A stretch of 64,000 nucleotides of DNA from positions 124,001 to 188,000 of the forward strand of contig NZ_MACI01000078.1 of the NCBI RefSeq assembly GCF_001884105.1, in the 5' to 3' direction. A program made the translations under genes and the position numbers. The first letter of the stretch is position 1, and every line of letters begins with the position of its first letter. The DNA is from Bacillus luti (GTDB lineage: Bacteria > Bacillota > Bacilli > Bacillales > Bacillaceae_G). Shown here in pieces: positions 35,159 through 44,438 of this stretch. The notes under the pieces are model-generated. The model did not search any database. It was not told the DNA's origin and saw nothing but the letters and a program-made list of their open reading frames with translations.

Positions 35159-36634
35159 TTACTTCTTATCATCTTTCTCTTTCACAGCAGACAGCACAGT
35201 TTGTTTTACCCATGCTTTTCTTCTTCTATGCTGTACACCCCATTGATATAACCCTTGCGCACCTAAAATAAGTGAAATGACTATACCGCTAATTGCTATT
35301 AAAAGAGCGAAAAATTCAAGGGGCGAAGATATTTTGTTTGAATCGGTGTTTCTTAGAAGATCAATCATAGTAAACCCTAACATTTGGCCTACTACAGAGT
35401 AGAGGGTTAAAATTAATAATAAAAGGCTATCTTTTTTTGAAGCGACATTTTCTTGATATTTAAACAAACTATCAAGGTTTTGTTTCGCGTTTGCATATAA
35501 AACCTCAATATTAAATAGCTTTCTTAGGCGGAAGAAAATATCTTCACTTTGTGATTGAGATACTAACTCTAACGAAAAATAATTAGCTGTAAACGAATTA
35601 ATGGAATAAATTAATTTCTCTATTTCATTTGTATCTTGTTCAATATTTAGTTCAGCATAAGCGTTTGCCATTTTTAATAAAACGATTTTATGAAATAGGT
35701 TTAATAATAAAGCGTAATAAAATTCCCCGTACATTTGACTTGCAAGTTTAGTAAATTCGCGTTCCCCCTCATTTGTTACACATGTGAATATATGTTCTTC
35801 CATTATGAAATAGCGATTTGGAGCCCATCTCTGGTAAGCGTGTTGTTTTAAATAATCATGAATATAAGGAAGGTTATTTGCACTCACATAAGCCTTGCCA
35901 TCACTTGTTAACCCAGAAAGACTGGAAGTGCGATAAACATCCACTTCAGTAAGTTCCATATCTGCTTTTATAGATAATAAAGTTTGAACGTACATTCTTT
36001 GGTCTTCAAAGAAAGGAAAGGTTTGAAAGTAAGAGCTTCTTAATCTCTTCTTCTCAAAGAAATCTGTTACGCCATGAAATAAATAACCAAAAATGAATCT
36101 TTCCACTTGGGAATACTTTTTTCCATTACATTCAATACAAATCGTTTCGTTTGTATCATTTCTAGTTTCAAGTACACGGAAGCGGGCGGCGAATTCAATT
36201 GCTTCTGATAATGTCATGTTTGGAGCGGTTTCTACTTCTGTCCGAATGGTTAAGAAGCCAAGCTCATAAGGGCAAAGTGTTACGTCAATTGAATGAATCT
36301 TGAATGGAACGGAAATAAGATTTGTTGTGAAATGTCCAGTTAAATTAAGGTCTTTAGAATAGCGCTGCAACCCTTTTTGATGCTCTGAATGAGGGAATAG
36401 AATTTTATTTGTAAATGAAAGATAGTATGCTTCCATATTTTGATGTGAAACTTGAAACTTTCCGTAGTATGTATTTTCATTTTCAAGATGGTCGAGTCGA
36501 AAAGGGCGAAAATCATTTTTTTGTAAGAAAGGGAACATATTTTGTTCATACCCAGTTTTAAAAGAAAACGGGAATATAAATTGAAATATAGCTGTTGTTA
36601 CATCTTTTTCTTCAATTGTTTGTATTGCCTCCAT
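35159..36634 (-). CDS. Unclassified 491-aa protein with two C-terminal membrane spans
   Basis: About 405 soluble residues, rich in aromatic amino acids, are followed by two membrane spans (about 409-433 and 445-470, around LLRNTDSNKISSPLEF) and a basic, charged tail (RRRKAWVKQ...EKDDKK). There is no signal peptide, so the large domain should be cytoplasmic. The layout recalls CorA-type channels, a big cytoplasmic domain plus two terminal spans, but the GMN motif between spans is absent. I do not recognise a family. It is a single-gene unit on the minus strand; a GGAAAGGAA ribosome site lies somewhat far from the ATG. Confidence 0.7.
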   Translation of the reverse strand: MEAIQTIEEKDVTTAIFQFIFPFSFKTGYEQNMFPFLQKNDFRPFRLDHLENENTYYGKFQVSHQNMEAYYLSFTNKILFPHSEHQKGLQRYSKDLNLTGHFTTNLISVPFKIHSIDVTLCPYELGFLTIRTEVETAPNMTLSEAIEFAARFRVLETRNDTNETICIECNGKKYSQVERFIFGYLFHGVTDFFEKKRLRSSYFQTFPFFEDQRMYVQTLLSIKADMELTEVDVYRTSSLSGLTSDGKAYVSANNLPYIHDYLKQHAYQRWAPNRYFIMEEHIFTCVTNEGEREFTKLASQMYGEFYYALLLNLFHKIVLLKMANAYAELNIEQDTNEIEKLIYSINSFTANYFSLELVSQSQSEDIFFRLRKLFNIEVLYANAKQNLDSLFKYQENVASKKDSLLLLILTLYSVVGQMLGFTMIDLLRNTDSNKISSPLEFFALLIAISGIVISLILGAQGLYQWGVQHRRRKAWVKQTVLSAVKEKDDKK

Positions 36635-36809
36635 TTACATTGTTTCCTTTCCATATATGCTATAAAAACAACATGCCCAAATTTATTTGAAAATAACCAC
36701 TGTTTTATACTCGAGTAAGAATGAAAATTCAGCTTATTTAGTAGGTGACATGTATAATGTTATGTATACTAAAAGTTATAAATTTGTATTTTGAAAAGGG
36801 GGATGTTGT

Positions 36810-37754
36810 ATGCGGATTTTAGTATTAGGAGCTGGTGGCGTCGGAGGGTTTTTTGGTGGTAGATTAGTCGAAAAGGGCGAAGATGTTACGTTTCTTGTTC
36901 GTAGTAAACGGAAAAAACAATTAGAGGAAAGAGGACTTGTCATCCGAAGTGTTAATGGGGATTATTCTTTCCAACCGAAATTAATAACGAAAGAAGATAG
37001 AACTTCTCCATTTGATGTTATTTTATTTTCAACAAAAGCGTACCACTTAAACGAGGCAATTCAAGATTTGAAGCCGTTTGTAGGTGAAAATACTGTAATC
37101 ATTCCATTGTTAAATGGTATCGCTCATTTATCATTATTACAAAAAGAATTCGGCGGGGAAAAAGTAATTGGCGGTTTATGTTTTATTGAGACAACGTTAA
37201 ACGATCAAGGAGAAATTGTACAAACTAGTGCTGCCAACAGACTTGTGTTTGGAGAAATTAAGTCTAAAGATTCAGAGAGAATAAAGCATATTTCTAAAGC
37301 ATTTGCAGGTACGAAATCTAGTTTTGTTTTAAGTGAAAATATTATGCAAGATATGTGGCATAAATATTTATTTATTACTGTAATGTCAGGTGTGACAACA
37401 TTAATGCGTGCACCAATAGGACCAATCCGTGAAAGCGAAGGTGGACGTGATTTTATCCGAAGCTTATTTGAAGAATGTGTGCAAATTATGAGATATATTG
37501 GGGCACCAGTTAAGGATGATATTGCTAAGGAACATATGAAAACAATTGATAAAATTTCATATGATATGAAGTCATCAATGCAGCGGGATATGGAAAAAGG
37601 TTCGTCTATAGAAGGAAAGCACTTACAAGGATATTTACTAGATGTAGCAGAACAATTTTCTATAGAAGCACCATTATTAGGAGCAGTATACCAAAATTTG
37701 AAAGTGTATGAAGAAATGACCTTTAACAGATCAGCAATAGAATTGGATGTATGA
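36810..37754 (+). CDS. Ketopantoate reductase family protein (PanE/ApbA)
   Basis: The 314-aa protein has an N-terminal NADP-binding Rossmann motif GAGGVGGFFGGRL (residues 7-19), FSTKAYHL, the conserved PLLNGI loop, and a C-terminal domain with the active-site Lys in MWHKYLFITVMSG and SSMQRDMEKGSSIEG. It fits 2-dehydropantoate 2-reductase, which makes pantoate for coenzyme A. Bacillus genomes carry several PanE-like paralogues, and this one is away from panBCD, so the true substrate may differ. The ribosome site is AAAGGGGG. Confidence 0.82.
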   Translation: MRILVLGAGGVGGFFGGRLVEKGEDVTFLVRSKRKKQLEERGLVIRSVNGDYSFQPKLITKEDRTSPFDVILFSTKAYHLNEAIQDLKPFVGENTVIIPLLNGIAHLSLLQKEFGGEKVIGGLCFIETTLNDQGEIVQTSAANRLVFGEIKSKDSERIKHISKAFAGTKSSFVLSENIMQDMWHKYLFITVMSGVTTLMRAPIGPIRESEGGRDFIRSLFEECVQIMRYIGAPVKDDIAKEHMKTIDKISYDMKSSMQRDMEKGSSIEGKHLQGYLLDVAEQFSIEAPLLGAVYQNLKVYEEMTFNRSAIELDV

Positions 37755-37759
37755 AAAAA

Positions 37760-37801
37760 GAAAAAAGAAAGCAATATATAAGTGTATTGCTTTCTTTTTT
37801 A
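37760..37801. terminator. Bidirectional terminator
   Basis: AAAAAAGAAAGCAATA and its complement around TATAAGTG separate the reductase gene and the converging 42-aa gene. Confidence 0.9.
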
Positions 37802-37808
37802 TGACAAA

Positions 37809-37937
37809 TTATTTATTTCTTTTCGTTCTATCTGTCAAATTTATTTCCTGTTCACGTTTACCGTATAATTGATTAATTTCATTTGCTAACGCATCTAAAT
37901 AGGAATCGGAAAAAATAGGCTTCTTTTCTTTAGACAT
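37809..37937 (-). CDS. Small 42-aa hydrophilic protein
   Basis: The frame starts at ATG 37937 with an excellent AAAGGAGA site and encodes MSKEKKPIFSDSYLDALANE followed by 22 more charged residues ending TDRTKRNK. It has no membrane segment and is rich in Lys, Glu and Asn. It converges on the reductase gene and shares its terminator. I do not recognise it. The strong ribosome site and clean spacing suggest a genuine small protein. The short space between its start and the kimA promoter may hold its own promoter. Confidence 0.6.
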   Translation of the reverse strand: MSKEKKPIFSDSYLDALANEINQLYGKREQEINLTDRTKRNK

Positions 37938-38032
37938 ATGGGTCTCCTTTATCGATTTTTTAGTATTCATTATGTATATTTATCGGCGGATTATGCGCAA
38001 TCATTTTAATTTTTTCTTTTTAAAAATTTTTG

Positions 38033-38061
38033 TTTACATTTTGAAAATAAAGGAGTATTAT
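38033..38061 (+). promoter_or_regulatory. Promoter of the kimA leader
   Basis: TTTACA (38033-38038) and TATTAT (38056-38061) are 17 bp apart; an overlapping TATAAT begins at 38059. The start of transcription lies just before the riboswitch. Confidence 0.6.
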
Positions 38062-38090
38062 AATCCACAGTTTCAATTTTCTAAATCGCT

Positions 38091-38235
38091 GAAACCGCAT
38101 GGTACGGGGGACCCGTTCTTATGGATTAGTTCTTAATCCAATGGGGTGAATCCTTGAAAAAGGTAGGGCTACTCATAGGCCCGAATCCGACAGCTAACCT
38201 CGTAAGCGTTATATTGAGAAGGAAGGTGGAGCTTG
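38091..38235 (+). ncRNA. c-di-AMP riboswitch (ydaO/yuaA class)
   Basis: The conserved strings of this class appear in order: AATCGCTGAAACCGCA, GGTACGGGGGACCC, GGGGTGAATCC, AGGTAGGGCT, CCGAATCCGACAGCTAACCT with CGTAAGCGTT, and GAGAAGGA. It is followed by an intrinsic terminator and then kimA. Known behaviour: c-di-AMP, which rises with potassium, binds and promotes termination, so potassium uptake is switched off when potassium is plentiful. Confidence 0.96.
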
Positions 38236-38248
38236 TGCGACAAAAAAT

Positions 38249-38295
38249 ATAATGTCTACAAGTCTATTTCGTTATGGCTTGTAGACATTTTTTGT
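38249..38295 (+). terminator. Riboswitch-controlled terminator
   Basis: AATGTCTACAAG and CTTGTAGACATT form the stem, followed by TTTTTT, between the aptamer and kimA. Confidence 0.93.
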
Positions 38296-38367
38296 TTTCT
38301 GAAGAAATAGTTTGCTGGCTATAACAAGCAGAATCGTTCGTACAAAATTATTGGAGAGTGGACAGCT

Positions 38368-40194
38368 GTGGTTTCATCTATTAAAAGGTTTTTAATTGGA
38401 AGGCCGTTAAAATCAACTGAGTTAGGAGAGCAAAAGCTTAATAAAACGAAGGCGCTAGCCATTCTATCTTCTGACGCATTGTCATCAGTTGCATATGGTC
38501 CAGAGCAAATATTAATTGCACTAGCAGGTCTTGGAGCTATCGCTTATTGGTATTCTATTCCGATAGCTGTTGGGGTATTAGTATTATTGACAGCCCTTAT
38601 TTTATCTTATCGCCAAATTATTTTTGCTTATCCGCATGGCGGGGGCGCATATGTTGTATCAAAAGAAAATTTAGGGATGAATCCAGGCTTAATTGCTGGA
38701 GGATCTTTATTAGTCGATTATATTTTAACAGTTGCGGTAAGTGTGTCTGCAGGTACAGATGCGCTCACATCTGCTTTTCCTAGTTTACATGCACATAATG
38801 TAATCATTGCGATTATATTTGTTATATTTATTACCATCTTAAATTTAAGAGGCGTAACGGAATCAGCTTCCGTTTTAGCATATCCTGTTTATTTATTCGT
38901 TTTAGCACTATTTATATTAATTGGTGTAGGGATATACAATATTTTAACGGGATACGTTTCACCGACTTTACACACGCCGATTGGAACGCCGGTTGCGGGA
39001 ATTAGTTTATTTTTACTGTTACGAGCATTTGCATCAGGTAGTTCAGCTTTAACAGGTGTTGAGGCGATATCTAATGCAATTCCAAACTTTAAAGATCCTG
39101 CACCAAACAATGCAGCAAAAACATTGCTTGCAATGGGAGCATTACTTGCGGTTTTATTTTCAGGAATTGTATTTTTAGCTTATTATTATGGGGTTACTCC
39201 AAGTAAGGAAGTAACAGTTGTTTCACAAATTGCTGAACAAACATTTGGACGTAATTTCATGTACTATTTCATACAAGGTACAACAGCTTTAATATTAATC
39301 CTTGCTGCTAACACAGGATATTCTGCATTTCCGCTATTAGCAGTAAACCTTGCAAAAGACAAATTTATACCGAGAATGTTTACGATTAGAGGAGACCGCT
39401 TAGGTTATTCAAACGGTATTATTATACTTGGAATCGCATCGATTATTTTAATTGTAGCTTTCCAAGGGCAAACAGAGCATTTAATTCCGTTATACGCAGT
39501 CGGTGTATTTATTCCATTTACACTTTCTCAAAGTGGTATGGTATTAAAATGGCTTCGTGAAAAACCTGAAGGATGGGCTTTGAGATTAACCGTTAATTTA
39601 ATTGGAGCAGTCATTAGTTTTATCGTAATGAGTATGTTCTTTTTAACTAAATTCGCACAAGTTTGGTCAATTCTTATTTTCTTACCCGTCATTATCTTCT
39701 TGTTCCACCGAATTAAGAAGCATTATGATGCAGTAGGGGACCAACTAAGTTTAAAAACTTGTGAACGGATTGTTCCAATTGAAGGAAATGTAATTGTCGT
39801 TCCTGTAGCTGGTATGACACATGTAGTAGAAAATTCATTGAACTATGCGAAGTCTCTTTCTGCAGATCAAGTTATCGCTGTATATGTTGCTTTTGATAGA
39901 GAAGAGGAAAAGAAATTTGAAGAGAAATGGAAGAAGTGGCAACCTGAAGTAAGGCTTGTTACATTACATTCTCATTATAGAAGTATTATTCAGCCGTTAA
40001 CTAAATTTATTGATACAGTACAATATAAAGCGAGTGAATCAAATTACCGAGTTACTGTCGTTATACCACAGTTCATTCCGAAAAAAGGTTGGCATAACAT
40101 TCTTCATAATCAATCTAGTTTACTCATTCGTGCGTATTTACTCTATAAGCGAAATGTTGTTATTACGACAGTTCCATATCATTTGAAAAAGTAA
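38368..40194 (+). CDS. kimA: Potassium importer KimA
   Basis: The 608-aa protein has about twelve membrane spans of the APC superfamily (SSDALSSVAYGPEQILIALA, YPHGGGAYVVSKENLG, ILTVAVSVSAGTDALTSAFP) and a soluble C-terminal domain from about residue 460 (VIPIEGN..., VYVAFDREEEKKFEEKWKKW) of the universal-stress type that can bind c-di-AMP. The B. subtilis orthologue, formerly YdaO, is a high-affinity potassium/proton symporter. The start is GTG 38368 after TTGGAGAGTGG. Both the leader riboswitch and the C-terminal domain would report c-di-AMP. Confidence 0.94.
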   Translation: MVSSIKRFLIGRPLKSTELGEQKLNKTKALAILSSDALSSVAYGPEQILIALAGLGAIAYWYSIPIAVGVLVLLTALILSYRQIIFAYPHGGGAYVVSKENLGMNPGLIAGGSLLVDYILTVAVSVSAGTDALTSAFPSLHAHNVIIAIIFVIFITILNLRGVTESASVLAYPVYLFVLALFILIGVGIYNILTGYVSPTLHTPIGTPVAGISLFLLLRAFASGSSALTGVEAISNAIPNFKDPAPNNAAKTLLAMGALLAVLFSGIVFLAYYYGVTPSKEVTVVSQIAEQTFGRNFMYYFIQGTTALILILAANTGYSAFPLLAVNLAKDKFIPRMFTIRGDRLGYSNGIIILGIASIILIVAFQGQTEHLIPLYAVGVFIPFTLSQSGMVLKWLREKPEGWALRLTVNLIGAVISFIVMSMFFLTKFAQVWSILIFLPVIIFLFHRIKKHYDAVGDQLSLKTCERIVPIEGNVIVVPVAGMTHVVENSLNYAKSLSADQVIAVYVAFDREEEKKFEEKWKKWQPEVRLVTLHSHYRSIIQPLTKFIDTVQYKASESNYRVTVVIPQFIPKKGWHNILHNQSSLLIRAYLLYKRNVVITTVPYHLKK

Positions 40195-40204
40195 GAAGAT
40201 TTTT

Positions 40205-40239
40205 AGGGATAGCTTCAAGAAATTGAAGCTATCCCTTTT
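40205..40239 (+). terminator. Terminator of kimA
   Basis: AGGGATAGCTTCAA and TTGAAGCTATCCCT flank GAAA and end in TTTT. Confidence 0.92.
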
Positions 40240-40249
40240 ATGTATATGC

Positions 40250-40265
40250 TATGCATAATTGCATA
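40250..40265. promoter_or_regulatory. PlcR box of the nhe operon
   Basis: TATGCATAATTGCATA matches the PlcR consensus TATGNANNNNTNCATA at every fixed position. It lies 522 bp before the nheA start, in keeping with the long nhe leader. PlcR with its PapR peptide activates virulence genes at high cell density. Confidence 0.9.
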
Positions 40266-40787
40266 CGAGTTGAAAAAATATATTAATATAATTTTTATAT
40301 CTGTGAGTAAGTAGAGGTTTTTCTTGTGATATATGGATATTTCAATTGAAAAAGTGAAGAGGATTATATTTTGAAATAAAGACATGAAAGCTTGAAAATA
40401 AAGGGAATGAAAATACTTCTTTACGTTATATAAATAGCTGTGTTTAAATGACCTTACAGTACAAAACTTACATGAAAACAAAACGAAATTTCATATTTAC
40501 GTACGTTATTTAGTTTAAAATGAATAATATTTTTTATGTAATATATTCACTGTGTGAATGTGGAAATTGCTATAAAATAGAAATTTTATACAATGTTATT
40601 CATACTAATCACATATGAAATGTTTTATAACAATAAGTAAGTACTGTAGTAATAAAAGTTGGGAGAGATGGTTCGTACGTGAATCATGGTGAGAATGTTC
40701 TCTATTTTAACCATCTCAAACTTTGTGCAAGAAAATAGAATAATAAAATGCGATAGTAATAGTTGCTAATACATAGGAGGAGTTAAA
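40266..40787 (+). promoter_or_regulatory. Long nhe promoter and leader region
   Basis: No protein frame with a ribosome site is present in these 522 bp. A palindrome ATTCACTGTGTGAAT lies at 40545-40559, a -10-like TATAAA at 40571-40576, and a leader hairpin is formed by GAGATGGTT (40665-40673) with AACCATCTC (40709-40717), enclosing a smaller one, GAGAATGTTCTC (40691-40702). Redox and catabolite regulators are reported to act on nhe, but I cannot assign these sites with certainty. Confidence 0.5.
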
Positions 40788-41948
40788 GTGAAAAAGACTT
40801 TAATTACAGGGTTATTGGTTACAGCAGTATCTACGAGTTGCTTCATTCCTGTAAGCGCTTACGCTAAGGAGGGGCAAACAGAAGTGAAAACAGTATATGC
40901 GCAAAATGTAATTGCTCCAAATACATTATCCAACTCAATTAGAATGTTAGGATCACAGTCACCGCTTATACAAGCATATGGATTAGTTATTTTACAACAG
41001 CCAGACATTAAGGTGAATGCGATGAGTAGTTTGACGAATCATCAAAAGTTTGCAAAGGCAAATGTAAGAGAGTGGATTGATGAATATAATCCGAAGTTAA
41101 TCGACTTAAATCAAGAGATGATGAGATATAGCACTAGATTTAATAGCTATTATAGTAAGCTTTATGAACTAGCAGGAAACGTAAATGAAGATGAACAAGC
41201 AAAAGCAGATTTTACAAATGCATATGGAAAATTACAATTGCAAGTACAAAGTATCCAAGAGAGTATGGAGCAAGATTTATTAGAGTTAAATCGATTTAAA
41301 ACGGTATTAGACAAAGATAGTAGCAACTTATCAATTAAAGCTGATGAAGCAATAAAAACACTACAAGGATCAAGTGGAGATATTGTGAAATTAAGAGAAG
41401 ATATTAAAAGAATTCAAGGGGAAATTCAAGCTGAATTAACGACTATTTTGAATAGACCTCAAGAAATTATAAAAGGTTCTATTAATATTGGTAAACAAGT
41501 ATTTACAATCACAAATCAAACCGCACAGACGAAAACAATTGATTTTGTTTCTATCGGTACTTTAAGTAATGAAATTGTAAATGCTGCAGATAGCCAAACG
41601 AGAGAAGCAGCTCTTCGCATTCAGCAAAAGCAAAAAGAGCTACTACCACTTATTCAAAAGTTATCACAAACTGAAGCAGAGGCGACACAAATTACATTCG
41701 TTGAAGATCAAGTGAGTAGCTTTACAGAACTAATCGATCGTCAAATTACAACATTAGAAACGTTATTAACGGATTGGAAAGTTTTAAACAATAATATGAT
41801 CCAAATTCAAAGGAATGTTGAAGAAGGCACATATACAGACAGTAGTTTACTTCAAAAACATTTCAATCAAATTAAAAAAGTAACTGATGAAATGAATAAA
41901 CAAACGAATCAATTTGAAGATTATGTTACAAACGTTGAAGTACATTAA
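40788..41948 (+). CDS. nheA: Non-haemolytic enterotoxin component NheA
   Basis: The 386-aa protein has a Sec signal peptide cleaved after PVSAYA (residue 26) and the helical ClyA/HBL-like fold of Nhe components ([36 protein letters not shown]). NheA is one of three secreted proteins that together form pores in epithelial membranes. Unlike NheB and NheC it has no long hydrophobic segment, which is normal. The length equals that of known NheA. The ribosome site is TAGGAGGAG. A near-perfect cre lies inside its signal-peptide codons (40850-40863). It is the first gene of nheA-nheB-nheC. Confidence 0.97.
40850..40863. promoter_or_regulatory. cre-like site within nheA
   Basis: TGTAAGCGCTTACG matches the Bacillus cre consensus TGWAARCGYTWNCW at 13 of 14 positions. 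It is inside codons 21-26 of nheA and could bind CcpA as a roadblock. Confidence 0.5.
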
Positions 41949-41985
41949 ACAGAAAAATAATTAGCGATATAGGGAGAGAAGAAAA

Positions 41986-43194
41986 ATGACAAAAAAACCT
42001 TATAAAGTAATGGCTCTATCAGCACTTATGGCAGTATTTGCAGCAGGAAACATTATGCCAGCCCATACGTATGCAGCTGAAAGTACAGTGAAACAAGCTC
42101 CAGTTCATGCGGTAGCAAAAGCTTATAATGACTATGAAGAATACTCATTAGGACCAGAAGGCCTAAAAGATGCAATGGAAAGAACAGGTTCAAACGCTTT
42201 AGTAATGGATCTGTACGCTTTAACAATTATTAAACAAGGTAATGTTAACTTTGGTAATATATCGTCTGTTGATGCGGCTTTAAAAGGAAAAGTGATTCAG
42301 CACCAAGATACAGCGAGAGGAAATGCGAAGCAATGGTTAGATGTATTAAAACCACAGCTTATTTCAACAAATCAAAATATTATTAACTACAATACGAAAT
42401 TCCAAAACTATTATGATACGTTAGTTGCTGCGGTAGATGCAAAAGATAAAGCGACTCTTACGAAAGGTTTAACTAGATTATCAAGTAGTATTAATGAAAA
42501 TAAAGCGCAAGTAGATAAGTTAGTAGATGACTTGAAGAAATTCAGAAACAAAATGACGTCGGATACGCAAAACTTCAAAGGTGATGCAAATCAAATTACA
42601 TCTATATTAGCTAGTCAAGATGCAGGAATCCCGCTTCTGCAAAATCAAATTACAACGTACAATGAAGCGATTAGTAAATATAATGCAATTATTATCGGCT
42701 CATCTGTTGCGACAGCTTTAGGGCCAATTGCAATTATTGGTGGTGCAGTAGTTATTGCTACAGGTGCAGGAACGCCGTTAGGAGTCGCGTTAATTGCAGG
42801 TGGTGCAGCAGCTGTAGGCGGTGGTACAGCTGGTATCGTATTAGCGAAGAAAGAGCTTGATAATGCACAAGCTGAAATTCAAAAAATAACAGGGCAAGTT
42901 ACAACTGCTCAATTAGAAGTAGCGGGATTAACGAACATTAAAACGCAAACTGAGTATTTAACAAATACAATTGATACTGCAATTACAGCGTTGCAAAACA
43001 TTTCAAACCAATGGTATACAATGGGATCAAAATACAATTCTTTACTTCAAAATGTAGATGCAATTAGTCCAAACGATCTTGTTTTCATTAAAGAAGATTT
43101 AAACATTGCAAAAGATAGCTGGAAAAACATTAAAGACTATGCAGAAAAGATTTATGCTGAAGATATTAAAGTAGTAGATACGAAAAAAGCATAA
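41986..43194 (+). CDS. nheB: Non-haemolytic enterotoxin component NheB
   Basis: The 402-aa protein has a signal peptide ending ...AHTYA (about residue 30) and the HBL/ClyA-like helical bundle. A long glycine- and alanine-rich hydrophobic hairpin at about residues 238-288 (SVATALGPIAIIGGAVV, then GAGTPLGVALIAGGAAAVGG) is the membrane-inserting beta-tongue region. It starts 37 nt after nheA with AGGGAGAG as ribosome site. NheB carries the main cell-binding and pore-forming role together with NheC. Sequence blocks such as ITALQNISNQWYT are shared with NheC, showing that the two arose by duplication. Confidence 0.97.
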   Translation: MTKKPYKVMALSALMAVFAAGNIMPAHTYAAESTVKQAPVHAVAKAYNDYEEYSLGPEGLKDAMERTGSNALVMDLYALTIIKQGNVNFGNISSVDAALKGKVIQHQDTARGNAKQWLDVLKPQLISTNQNIINYNTKFQNYYDTLVAAVDAKDKATLTKGLTRLSSSINENKAQVDKLVDDLKKFRNKMTSDTQNFKGDANQITSILASQDAGIPLLQNQITTYNEAISKYNAIIIGSSVATALGPIAIIGGAVVIATGAGTPLGVALIAGGAAAVGGGTAGIVLAKKELDNAQAEIQKITGQVTTAQLEVAGLTNIKTQTEYLTNTIDTAITALQNISNQWYTMGSKYNSLLQNVDAISPNDLVFIKEDLNIAKDSWKNIKDYAEKIYAEDIKVVDTKKA

Positions 43195-43242
43195 TAATAA
43201 TTAAACTGCTATAGCATTATGTATAGATAAAAGGTCTTTAAA

Positions 43243-43285
43243 TAATAGAGAGCTCCTGGTCAGTAGTGAGCAGGAGCTTTTTTTA
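43243..43285 (+). terminator. Hairpin with T-run between nheB and nheC
   Basis: AGCTCCTG (43251-43258) and CAGGAGCT (43271-43278) are followed by TTTTTTT. It looks like a partial terminator that would lower nheC expression relative to nheA and nheB, as has been proposed for this operon. Confidence 0.85.
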
Positions 43286-43328
43286 CCTCTAATGTTTCAT
43301 ATCCTCATAAAAAGAATAGGTGATAAGT

Positions 43329-44408
43329 ATGCGCAATAATTTCTATAAAAAATGTCTTTTAACGCTAATGATTGCTGGGGTGGCAACGAGTAATGCGTTT
43401 CCGTTACATCCTTTTGCAGCAGAACAAAATGTAAAGGTGTTACAAGAAAATGCTAAAAATTATTCTCTCGGACCAGCAGGATTCCAAGATGTAATGGCGC
43501 AAACGACATCGAGCATATTCGCAATGGATTCATATGCAAAATTAATTCAAAATCAGCAAGAAACTGATTTAAGTAAAATAAGTTCCATTAATAGTGAGTT
43601 TAAAGGAAATATGATTCAGCACCAAAGAGATGCAAAGATTAACGCAGCGTATTGGTTAAATAGTATGAAGCCTCAAATTATGAAAACGGATCAAAATATT
43701 ATTGATTACAATAATACTTTTCAAGCGTATTATAATGACATGCTAATAGCGATTGATCAAAAGGATAACGTAAAGTTAAAAGCAGATTTAGAAAAATTGT
43801 ATGCCGATATTGTAAAGAATCAAAATGAGGTAGATGTATTACTAAGTAATTTGAAAGCTTTTCGCGATAGAATGGCGAAAGACACAAATAGCTTTAAAGA
43901 GGATACAAATCAATTAACAGCGATTTTAGCAAGTACGAATGCGGGCATTCCGGCTCTAGAGCAACAAATCAATACATATAACGATTCAATCAAAAAGAGT
44001 AATGATATGGTCATTGCTGGTGGTGTACTTTGCGTAGCATTAATAACATGTCTTGCTGGCGGGCCGATGATTGCGATTGCGAAAAAAGATATCGCAAATG
44101 CAGAACGCGAAATAGCCAATTTAAAAGATAGAATTTATGGAGCACAAGCAGAGGTCGCAATTTTGACAGATATAAAAAATAAAACAACAAATATGACTGA
44201 AACGATTGATGCGGCAATTACAGCACTGCAAAATATATCAAATCAATGGTATACAGTAGGTGCAAAATATAATAATTTACTACAAAACGTAAAAGGAATC
44301 AGTCCGGAAGAGTTTACGTTTATAAAAGAAGATTTACATACAGCAAAAGATAGCTGGAAAGATGTAAAAGATTATACAGAAAAATTACATGAAGGCGTGG
44401 TGAAATAA
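43329..44408 (+). CDS. nheC: Non-haemolytic enterotoxin component NheC
   Basis: The 359-aa protein has a signal peptide (LLTLMIAGVATSNA, cleavage near ...HPFA) and matches NheB closely along most of its length, with a shorter hydrophobic segment at about residues 228-252 (MVIAGGVLCVALITCLAGG). NheC is needed in low amount to prime pore assembly. I chose ATG 43329 behind AGGTGAT; the frame from 43320 overlaps this site. The 134-nt space after nheB contains the terminator-like hairpin, so nheC is probably made from readthrough. Confidence 0.96.
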   Translation: MRNNFYKKCLLTLMIAGVATSNAFPLHPFAAEQNVKVLQENAKNYSLGPAGFQDVMAQTTSSIFAMDSYAKLIQNQQETDLSKISSINSEFKGNMIQHQRDAKINAAYWLNSMKPQIMKTDQNIIDYNNTFQAYYNDMLIAIDQKDNVKLKADLEKLYADIVKNQNEVDVLLSNLKAFRDRMAKDTNSFKEDTNQLTAILASTNAGIPALEQQINTYNDSIKKSNDMVIAGGVLCVALITCLAGGPMIAIAKKDIANAEREIANLKDRIYGAQAEVAILTDIKNKTTNMTETIDAAITALQNISNQWYTVGAKYNNLLQNVKGISPEEFTFIKEDLHTAKDSWKDVKDYTEKLHEGVVK

Positions 44409-44438
44409 ACAGTGGACTAGTTCTGCTGTTTATTTTTT
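44403..44438 (+). terminator. Terminator of the nhe operon
   Basis: AAATAAACAG and CTGTTTATTT pair across a 12-base loop and end in TTTT; the stem overlaps the nheC stop codon. No gene is seen from here to 44641. Confidence 0.85.

Noticed and set aside
37205-37774. 189-aa minus-strand frame opposite the ketopantoate reductase gene
   Set aside because: Shadow of a well-supported enzyme gene, running through its terminator, without a start signal.
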